Below the pieces are notes generated by a model. That model had not been told where the DNA came from and made no database searches. It worked only from the letters and a program-made list of their open reading frames with translations. This document shows, in pieces, positions 1-5,874 of a DNA stretch of 7,395 nt (position 1 is the first letter of the stretch; the number at the start of each line of letters is the position of its first letter). A program made the translations under genes and the position numbers. Origin of the DNA: an uncultured Bacilli bacterium (GTDB taxonomy: Bacteria > Bacillota_I > Bacilli_A > RF39 > UBA660); contig CATKEA010000201.1 of NCBI GenBank assembly GCA_949746915.1, forward strand, positions 1 through 7,395. The letters are read 5' to 3'.

Positions 1-1
1 C

Positions 2-1366
2 TTAATAATAGTTTTTGTTTTACTATTAGTATGGCTAGTGCCTTGGCCTAAAGGAAACAGTAATGGTTATGATTTTGGATCATTAAAGGCACAAATATTT
101 AATTCTAATCTTCAGACAATGAAGGAAGCAGCTATTACGTATTTTACTACTGATAGATTGCCAGTTAATGTTGGAGATAGAAAAACATTAACATTACAAG
201 AAATGTTAGACATGAAGTTACTTGTTCCATTTGTTGATAAAGATGGAAAAAGTTGTGACATTGTTAACTCATATGTAACACTTGAAAAAGGTGAAAAAGA
301 ATACATAATGAAAGTTAACCTAAAATGTTCTACTGAAGAGGATTATATTTTGGTTCACTTAGGATGCTATTCATATTGTGAAAATGCTATTTGTGAAAAG
401 AAAACTGAGCCAACTGTTAAACCTACTGGTACTGGTAATCCAAAACCTACAAATACAAATAAGCCACAACCTAGTGGTAATCCAAGTCCAACAAGTACGG
501 TTAAACCAGATCCAACACCTACGATAAAACCAACAAACAGTCCAAGTCCTAGTCCAACAAATAGTCCAAGTCCTAGTCCAACAAATAGTCCAAGTCCTAG
601 TCCAATAGTTAATAAAGAATATCAATATAAGAAATATAATAATACAGTATATTCTGCATGGACTGATTGGAAAACTTATACATACAAAGATAGTGACAAT
701 ATTAAATTTGGTAATACTGCAACTAAAGAAGTAGTAGATCTTGGAAGTAAATATGTTCAAACAGGTACTAAGGCTGCTGAATATCAATATTATTCAGTTA
801 CTCGTACTGAAGAAGATGTTGTTGATCATGTAACATATAAAGTATGTTCAAACTGGAAGTATATTGTAACTAGAAGTAGTACAGGTGGAGGTTCATCAGT
901 TAAGAGAGTAACTTCTGATTGGCATGATACTGGAAAAACTTATTCAGGATATAATGTTCCAAATGATACTGAAACTACTCGTTGGGTATATGTTGGAATA
1001 GATTATGATAAATGTGGTAATACTTGTACAAATCATCCATATATTATATGGAAACAACAAACAAGAACAGTAGAAACAGTTACTACATCAGCACCAAGTG
1101 CAGGTTCAACAGTTACTGATGTTAAAGCTCAATGTACAAGCTATGTAAATAAGAGTGTAGATGTTGTTATTTATAGACAAAGAACTAAAACATATAAAGA
1201 AAAGATTTCTGATGCTAAACCAATTTATGGATATGTAAAATTCTATAAGGTAAGAGCACGTCAAATTGTTCAAGCTGCTTATACTCAATATACATGGAGT
1301 CATTATGATGATACTAAGTTATTAGGTAATGGATATACATATACAGGAAAGACAAGAAACAAATAG
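2..1366 (+). CDS. Membrane-anchored surface protein with pilin-like domain, Pro-rich linker and beta-rich C-terminal domain (5' partial)
   Basis: The frame is open to the left edge, so the true start lies outside the window; 454 residues are visible. The first codons give a hydrophobic segment (LIIVFVLLLVWLV, bases 2-40) followed by PWPKG, which reads as a membrane anchor. Bases about 80-400 encode a compact domain with five cysteines (SCD, LKC, GCYSYC, AIC). Its pattern of an amphipathic helix, YFTTDRLP, an L-rich helix, then G-x-x-CD resembles pilin-like exported domains of Firmicutes. This is a resemblance only, because no prepilin cleavage motif is in view. Bases 410-610 encode a 67-residue Pro/Ser/Thr linker. 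From 611 to the stop the protein is rich in Tyr, Thr, Val and Trp with recurring aromatic motifs (EYQY, YSAWTDW, SNWKY, SDWHD, YTWSHY) and four more cysteines (VCS, KCGNTC, QCT), which suggests extracellular beta structure with disulfides. No LPxTG sorting motif is present. It is probably cotranscribed with the next gene. An adhesin or pilus-associated role is inference only. Confidence 0.8.
   Translation, partial: LIIVFVLLLVWLVPWPKGNSNGYDFGSLKAQIFNSNLQTMKEAAITYFTTDRLPVNVGDRKTLTLQEMLDMKLLVPFVDKDGKSCDIVNSYVTLEKGEKEYIMKVNLKCSTEEDYILVHLGCYSYCENAICEKKTEPTVKPTGTGNPKPTNTNKPQPSGNPSPTSTVKPDPTPTIKPTNSPSPSPTNSPSPSPTNSPSPSPIVNKEYQYKKYNNTVYSAWTDWKTYTYKDSDNIKFGNTATKEVVDLGSKYVQTGTKAAEYQYYSVTRTEEDVVDHVTYKVCSNWKYIVTRSSTGGGSSVKRVTSDWHDTGKTYSGYNVPNDTETTRWVYVGIDYDKCGNTCTNHPYIIWKQQTRTVETVTTSAPSAGSTVTDVKAQCTSYVNKSVDVVIYRQRTKTYKEKISDAKPIYGYVKFYKVRARQIVQAAYTQYTWSHYDDTKLLGNGYTYTGKTRNK
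530..601 (+). repeat. Three tandem copies of a 24-bp repeat encoding PTNSPSPS
   Basis: Three in-frame copies lie at 530-553, 554-577 and 578-601. Copies two and three are identical, and copy one differs by a single synonymous base (AAC for AAT in the third codon). A truncated continuation (CCA) starts at 602. The repeat sits in the Pro/Ser/Thr linker between the Cys-containing domain and the C-terminal domain of the surface protein. Because the unit is a multiple of three, gain or loss of copies would change spacer length without breaking the frame. Confidence 0.95.
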
Positions 1367-1384
1367 GGGAGAAAGGGGATTATT

Positions 1385-3952
1385 ATGTCAAAAGTTAGAG
1401 AAGCGTATTTTATTAGAAAAACAGGTCCTAATGATAAAACAGGAAAAGTTTATATATTCTATTCAAATAGAACTTATAGTGTAGTAGAGGATGTTGATTT
1501 TAAAAATTTTAAGAAATATTTTAACGAAGTAGCCTCTAAAGAAACTAAAGGAAGAGCATTAGATGGAACACGTGAGGATGTTCGAAGTGCTATTGGACAA
1601 TCTATTTTAAATAGAAAGTGTGTTGATTTAGTAGATGGTGATATTTTATTAGGGGAATCAAATGATTTGTCAAATAATAATATTGGAAGAACTGCTATTG
1701 CAAAAGGTACTACTTTAGATGATTTAAATAAAACTCGTAGTTCAGCAAATAATGCGGAAAAAAAAGAGTTGAATGATGATGTAGATTTAACAAAAGAAAA
1801 GAATAATGATGGTTGGAAATATGCTCTAGGTGGGGCTGCTGCCGTAGCAGCTCTAGGTGGAGCAGCCTATATATTAAAAAATGATAAAGATGATAAGAAA
1901 GATAGCATGGAAGGAAAAGATTGGAAATATTATTTAGAAAATGCTAAAGAATCTGATCAAAAAACTGTCATGACTAAAATTTATAATATTCTTGAACGTT
2001 TAAATGTTTCTCAAAGTTGGATGAGAGCAAATGATGGTACTAGTAAATGGGGACTTACTCCAGAACAAGCATTATCTATGTATACTTATTTTAATAATTT
2101 GTCTACTGAAGAATTAGCTCAAATTTATAATGGAGAAACCGTTAATGTAGATAATATTATGGAACAAGCTAACCAAGGTATGATTGCTATGAGTTTCTTC
2201 TATGCTAATGATACTATTGGTGATACTACTATTGCTGAGTTATTTAATGATCAAGCTAGTAAGAATATTATTTCTGATTTTACACAAATTCAAGCTCGTT
2301 ACAATAGAGCTACTAATGATAAAGAGAGAACAGAAATAGCAAAAATTAAAAAACAAATGTATTACGACTATTTTATTAATAATAGTTCTAGTAAATATGT
2401 TGATGTTTCTTCTGTACCAGGTGCTTCATTTGTAATTAATACAATGTATCCAGTTGATTTTGTTAGATATTTTAGATCAAGTGCTGATTTAAGTGATTTT
2501 TCTGAAATCTTAGTTACTGGAAGAGTTAGAGAAGATGGTACAATAGAGCATAGAAGTAAAGTTGATTCTGCGTGTGCTACTTTAAAAGCTGATTTAGAAA
2601 AATATAATGAAGATATTAGAGAATTAAAAAATGAATATAATGCTAAGAAAAATAGTGGATTTATGAAGTTCTCTGGTGAGACTGAATATGAACGTTTAAC
2701 TAAGGATGTTTATGATCCACAAGTAATTCTTGACATGATGAGTTTTAATCTAAAGAATATTGATAAATATCCTGCTAATGTTAATACTTTCAATTCAACA
2801 ATTGATGGAGAAAGAAGATTAATTCCAGTTGGTGGAAGTTATAGTTCAAGTACAGGAAGCTCATCATATACTAGACCTTCAGGAAATGGTGGTGGACAAG
2901 TACCGCAAAAACCACCTGTTGCAGCAGTTGAAGAGTATACTGGAAACACACCAGAAGAAGCTGCTAAGAAAGCAATAGATGCTGGTGCTCCAAAGGATAT
3001 GGTTGATAAAGCAACAGAAACTATTATAAAAGAAAATGAAAAAGCTAAAGAGGAAGCAGAGGAAAAGGCAGATGATTTGCATAATTTTTATCAAGATTAT
3101 TACGATGGTGTATTTAATGGAGATATGGATAAAGATGAAGCAAAAGACAATTTAAAACAAGATCTTAAAGATGGTAATATTACTAAAGATGAGTATGATA
3201 AGGCTATTGGTGTTATCAAAGATGCTGATAAAGACAGAGAAGATTATGAAGATGGTATGGATAAGGATGGAACTACTGTTGGTGGAGAAGTAACTAATAA
3301 TGGTAGTGAAGTTAATGATGATGGTAGTATTGATGTAGATCTTAATGGCGATGGTCAAAAAGAACATATTCCTTCACATAATCCTAATGATCCAGATAAT
3401 CCTTATAATATGCCAGATTACGCAGATGGAGCATTTGATGTTGATAAGAATAATTCAGATGATGAAATAGTATATGATGATCCTAATGCGCCTAAACAAA
3501 ATAATAGTAGTAATCAAACTACATCAGATGGTTATTATGATACGGAAATTAATTTTCCTCCTGTAACTAGTGATCGTATTGATGGTGTAGTATTGGATGT
3601 GGATGGTAATGTTGTAAATCCATCTGAAGATAAAAAACCAATTGAACAAAATCCTGTATCTGATGAAGAATTAGGAGATATGACTTTTAGTGATGGTGCT
3701 ACTTCTGTAGGAACATCAGGAGGAGAAGTAACTGAGTTTGATGAAGATCAACTTGTTAATCAAGTTAAATCATCACAACAAAATCAGGAAACAGAGATTG
3801 ATGGTTCAATAGTTTCAGAAACAGAAGACTCTGTTGAAGTTGCATCATTCTCATCATTTGCACAACAATTCTATGATGAAGAAGTTGCTAAAGAAGAAGC
3901 TCAAGTTGAACAACAAGAAATGGAATCTGAACCAGTTAAATCTTTAAAATAG
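1385..3952 (+). CDS. Uncharacterised 855-residue membrane protein with acidic low-complexity C-terminal half
   Basis: I do not recognise this family. The start is an ATG preceded by a purine-rich site (GGGGAGAAAGGGG), 18 bases after the upstream stop, so the two genes are probably one transcript. Residues 1-90 look like a small folded domain. Residues 110-145 are polar. Residues 146-164 form a single Ala/Gly-rich membrane segment built on a repeated ALGGAA motif. Residues 175-480 are mostly helical, with a coiled-coil-like stretch around 395-425. Residues 483-510 are a Ser/Gly/Pro hinge. Residues 520-620 are charged helices with two similar turns (GDMDKDEAKDNL, 579-590; GNITKDEYDKAI, 597-608) that vaguely recall SHOCT helices. 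Residues 625-855 are highly acidic and Asp/Asn-rich, with a DVDLNGDG stretch (650-657) like a calcium-binding loop. There are only two cysteines (79 and 397) and no N-terminal signal peptide. Topology is unclear. A structural or envelope role is inference from the neighbour. Confidence 0.9.
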   Translation: MSKVREAYFIRKTGPNDKTGKVYIFYSNRTYSVVEDVDFKNFKKYFNEVASKETKGRALDGTREDVRSAIGQSILNRKCVDLVDGDILLGESNDLSNNNIGRTAIAKGTTLDDLNKTRSSANNAEKKELNDDVDLTKEKNNDGWKYALGGAAAVAALGGAAYILKNDKDDKKDSMEGKDWKYYLENAKESDQKTVMTKIYNILERLNVSQSWMRANDGTSKWGLTPEQALSMYTYFNNLSTEELAQIYNGETVNVDNIMEQANQGMIAMSFFYANDTIGDTTIAELFNDQASKNIISDFTQIQARYNRATNDKERTEIAKIKKQMYYDYFINNSSSKYVDVSSVPGASFVINTMYPVDFVRYFRSSADLSDFSEILVTGRVREDGTIEHRSKVDSACATLKADLEKYNEDIRELKNEYNAKKNSGFMKFSGETEYERLTKDVYDPQVILDMMSFNLKNIDKYPANVNTFNSTIDGERRLIPVGGSYSSSTGSSSYTRPSGNGGGQVPQKPPVAAVEEYTGNTPEEAAKKAIDAGAPKDMVDKATETIIKENEKAKEEAEEKADDLHNFYQDYYDGVFNGDMDKDEAKDNLKQDLKDGNITKDEYDKAIGVIKDADKDREDYEDGMDKDGTTVGGEVTNNGSEVNDDGSIDVDLNGDGQKEHIPSHNPNDPDNPYNMPDYADGAFDVDKNNSDDEIVYDDPNAPKQNNSSNQTTSDGYYDTEINFPPVTSDRIDGVVLDVDGNVVNPSEDKKPIEQNPVSDEELGDMTFSDGATSVGTSGGEVTEFDEDQLVNQVKSSQQNQETEIDGSIVSETEDSVEVASFSSFAQQFYDEEVAKEEAQVEQQEMESEPVKSLK

Positions 3953-3972
3953 TGTATATATAATTTTTAAAT

Positions 3973-3999
3973 AGATATCCAAATGGATATCTTTTTTTT
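3973..3999 (+). terminator. Rho-independent terminator after the surface-protein operon
   Basis: A perfect 8-bp stem (AGATATCC, 3973-3980, with GGATATCT, 3985-3992) closes a four-base AAAT loop and runs directly into eight T residues (3992-3999). It lies about 20 bases after the stop of the 855-residue gene and would end the two-gene transcript. Confidence 0.88.
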
Positions 4000-4007
4000 G
4001 TAAAATT

Positions 4008-4067
4008 TCGACAATTAAATTCGGTTTCGATATTTTCAAATTGTGATTTATGAGATATAATTATAAT
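4008..4067 (+). promoter_or_regulatory. Candidate promoter region for the small membrane protein / glycosidase operon
   Basis: This gap follows a terminator and precedes a new gene pair, so a promoter is expected. The best spaced pair is TCGACA (4008-4013, five of six matches to the -35 consensus) and TATTTT (4031-4036, four of six), 17 bases apart, which would give a leader of about 35 bases. Two overlapping better -10 matches (TATAAT at 4056-4061 and 4062-4067) lie nearer the gene but have poor -35 partners (TTGTGA at 4041-4046 is only 15 bases from the second) and would leave almost no leader before the ribosome binding site. Which one is used cannot be decided by eye. Confidence 0.45.
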
Positions 4068-4077
4068 AGGTGAGGTT

Positions 4078-4572
4078 ATGAAAAAATCGAGCATGATTAT
4101 TGTTTTTTTTGCAGTTATATTATTTGTTGTTATATCAATAGGTATTCAACCAGCTAGAGGGCAAAAAGTGTCTTCACAGAGTCTAGAATTTATTAATAAT
4201 ACAAAAAATGAGTATAGTCAATTTGTTGAATCTAGCCATAAAATTGAAGAAATTATTAATAGTTTTGAAGGCCTTTTTGGAATATATTTAGAAGAAATTC
4301 CAAATGTTTATCAAGAATATTTTGATAAATTAAATATGATTAAGTTAGAACTTTCTAATATTGAGAAGAATGTTGTAGTTTTAAATGAATTATGTAATAT
4401 TCCATTTGATAATAAAGAAACCATAGATATTTGTAATAACTATACAGATAATTATCAAAAGATTAAAACTTCTTTTGATAGTGTTAAATCTACTTTTAAT
4501 GAGACTATTACAAATTATAATAAATTAGCAATGTATAATAGTAGTTTAGAGGAAAAAGATTTATATAAATAG
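4078..4572 (+). CDS. Small membrane-anchored helical protein of unknown function
   Basis: The product has 164 residues. A short basic N-terminus (MKKSS) is followed by a hydrophobic stretch at residues 6-23 and then IQPARGQK, so it is either an uncleaved signal anchor or a signal peptide that could be cut near ARG-Q. The remaining 135 residues are polar, strongly helical in composition (many E, K, N, I, L), probably extracytoplasmic, and contain two cysteines at 106 and 119 that could form a disulfide. No family motif is recognised. The ATG is preceded by AGGTGAGG (4068-4075), which supports this start. It is the first gene of a pair: the next start follows after 10 bases with its own strong ribosome binding site. 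The tight coupling to a membrane-anchored glycosidase suggests a partner or accessory protein, but that is inference. A LemA-type assignment was considered and is not supported. Confidence 0.85.
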   Translation: MKKSSMIIVFFAVILFVVISIGIQPARGQKVSSQSLEFINNTKNEYSQFVESSHKIEEIINSFEGLFGIYLEEIPNVYQEYFDKLNMIKLELSNIEKNVVVLNELCNIPFDNKETIDICNNYTDNYQKIKTSFDSVKSTFNETITNYNKLAMYNSSLEEKDLYK

Positions 4573-4582
4573 GAGGTATAAT

Positions 4583-5806
4583 ATGAATGAGAAAGATGAA
4601 GTAATTGAATTTCTTGATTTTACATTGGAGTTAGATATACCTCAAGAGTTATTAAAAGCTAATACAAAGGAAGAATTTATAGATCAATTGGAGAATACAA
4701 TAGAATTAAAAATTCCAAAAGAGTATATTGAAAATGATCGTATTATGGATTATATTGAAAGTATTCCTGAAGAACATATTGAAAAGTTGAAACGAAAGTT
4801 TCCTTTAAAAGCAATTGTTTTTTCAAGTTTCTTTTTAGTAATGTCCATGTTTTTATTTGTTTTTATTAGTAATTATGATGTTAGAAGTATGTTTGCAAGT
4901 ATATTTGATTTTACTAAAAGTAATAGTGTTGAAATAGTAAAACCAAATAATTCTTCTAATAAATTTACTAATACTGAGAGTACAGATGTTGGTCTTTATA
5001 ATTTTAATGATAATACTAATAATTATGAAGCGCCAGTATATTTAAATGAATTTGAAAAAGAGTTACTTACTAAAAAGGATGGTAATAATTTATATAAGAT
5101 AATTGAACTTAATGGAACTAATAATAATGGAAGAAAATATGTTGGGTATTTAGCTGTTGTTTATGATCCTTCTAAAGTTATTCTTGGGGTTAGTAGTGGG
5201 GCTGGGGAAACTGCTAATTCTTATGGAGAAATATTATCAGTAATTTCCCAAAAGTATAATGCCAAATTGGCTATGAATGCTGGTGGTTTTTATGATCCAA
5301 CTTGGAGTAGTAATGGTGGAATACCTCATGGTTTGGTAATATCAAGAGGTGAGGTTAAAACTAATTTTAGACGTGGTACTGAGAGTGGAGGAATTATTGG
5401 ATTTACATCTGATAATAAATTGATTTTGAAAAATATGACAAAAGAGGAAGCAATTAATATGAAATTAAGGGATGCTATTGATTGGGGACCTTTCTTAGTA
5501 ATTAATGGAAAAGATCAATTTAAGGATACTAAAAATGGTTGGGCGACAGCTAGAACAGCTATTGGTCAAAGAGCTGATGGTATAGTATTATTGTTAGTTG
5601 TAGATGGTCGTCAGGAAAGAAGCGATGGGGTATCTTTTAAAGATTTATCAGAAATTATGATGAAATATGGTGCTATTAATGCGGCTAGTTTAGATGGAGG
5701 TACATCTACTTCTATGACTGAAAATCATCAATTTGTTAATATTCCACATAATGGGTATAAAAGAACTATTAGATCATTACCTAATGCTTGGTTAGTAGTA
5801 GAATAA
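4583..5806 (+). CDS. Membrane-anchored phosphodiester glycosidase family protein (NAGPA domain)
   Basis: The product has 407 residues. The C-terminal domain (about 185-407) matches the phosphodiester glycosidase family named after the mammalian enzyme that uncovers mannose 6-phosphate by removing GlcNAc from a GlcNAc-1-phosphodiester. Recognisable motifs in order are MNAGGFYDP (231-239), GGIPHGLVISRG (245-256), GPFLVINGK (302-310), TARTAIGQ (322-329), VDGR (340-343) and DGGTSTSM (371-378), so the domain looks complete and intact. One membrane helix spans residues 76-96, and a low-complexity Asn/Ser/Thr spacer (about 110-150) follows it, which places the catalytic domain outside the cell. The first 75 residues are acidic, probably cytoplasmic, and carry repeated IPxE motifs. 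Bacterial relatives are thought to act on cell-surface glycan phosphodiesters, but the substrate here is unknown. The start has an ideal AGGAGGT (4571-4577) that overlaps the upstream stop codon. It is the second gene of its operon and a terminator overlaps its stop. Confidence 0.9.
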   Translation: MNEKDEVIEFLDFTLELDIPQELLKANTKEEFIDQLENTIELKIPKEYIENDRIMDYIESIPEEHIEKLKRKFPLKAIVFSSFFLVMSMFLFVFISNYDVRSMFASIFDFTKSNSVEIVKPNNSSNKFTNTESTDVGLYNFNDNTNNYEAPVYLNEFEKELLTKKDGNNLYKIIELNGTNNNGRKYVGYLAVVYDPSKVILGVSSGAGETANSYGEILSVISQKYNAKLAMNAGGFYDPTWSSNGGIPHGLVISRGEVKTNFRRGTESGGIIGFTSDNKLILKNMTKEEAINMKLRDAIDWGPFLVINGKDQFKDTKNGWATARTAIGQRADGIVLLLVVDGRQERSDGVSFKDLSEIMMKYGAINAASLDGGTSTSMTENHQFVNIPHNGYKRTIRSLPNAWLVVE

Positions 5807-5844
5807 AGAGAAATTATGAATCTTTATTCTACTTTTATTTTTTT
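5797..5844 (+). terminator. Rho-independent terminator overlapping the glycosidase stop codon
   Basis: A perfect 13-bp inverted repeat (5797-5809 with 5821-5833) encloses an 11-base loop and is followed by a T-rich tail (5833-5844, ending in seven T). The upstream arm starts inside the last codons of the glycosidase gene and includes its TAA stop. The stem is AT-rich, so strength is uncertain, but length, perfection and tail all fit a terminator. Confidence 0.78.
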
Positions 5845-5859
5845 AGCGTAAACTTTGGT

Positions 5860-5867
5860 AGAGGTGG
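5860..5867 (+). promoter_or_regulatory. Ribosome binding site that fixes the SDR start
   Basis: The sequence AGAGGTGG lies seven bases before the ATG at 5875. An in-frame upstream ATG at 5788 would lie inside the glycosidase gene and would add 29 residues with no family resemblance. The site therefore selects 5875 as the true start. Confidence 0.8.
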
Positions 5868-5874
5868 TTTATTT

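Noticed and set aside
38..40. GTG at 38 as the start of the first gene
   Set aside because: The frame continues upstream to the edge as a hydrophobic membrane segment, there is no ribosome binding site just before it, and starting there would cut the anchor in half.
530..601. CRISPR-like array
   Set aside because: The 24-bp units are directly adjacent with no spacers, are in frame and encode a Pro/Ser linker.
371..787. Open minus-strand frame across the Pro-rich linker of the first gene
   Set aside because: It is an antisense shadow of the repeat: its WTRTWTICWTRTWT pattern mirrors the PTNSPSPS codons. It shows no recognisable family and runs against a well supported + strand gene.
2879..3367. 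Two open minus-strand frames within the 855-residue gene
   Set aside because: They are Phe/Ile/Ser-rich shadows of the acidic Asp/Glu/Lys codons on the + strand, with no protein family resemblance.
4078..4572. LemA family assignment for the small helical membrane protein
   Set aside because: An N-terminal anchor plus a helical body and a YNKLAMYN stretch are superficially similar, but the conserved LemA core motifs after the anchor are absent.
5788..5874. N-terminal extension of the SDR starting at 5788
   Set aside because: It overlaps the end of the glycosidase gene and the terminator hairpin, lacks a ribosome binding site and adds residues foreign to the family. The ATG at 5875 has a good site.
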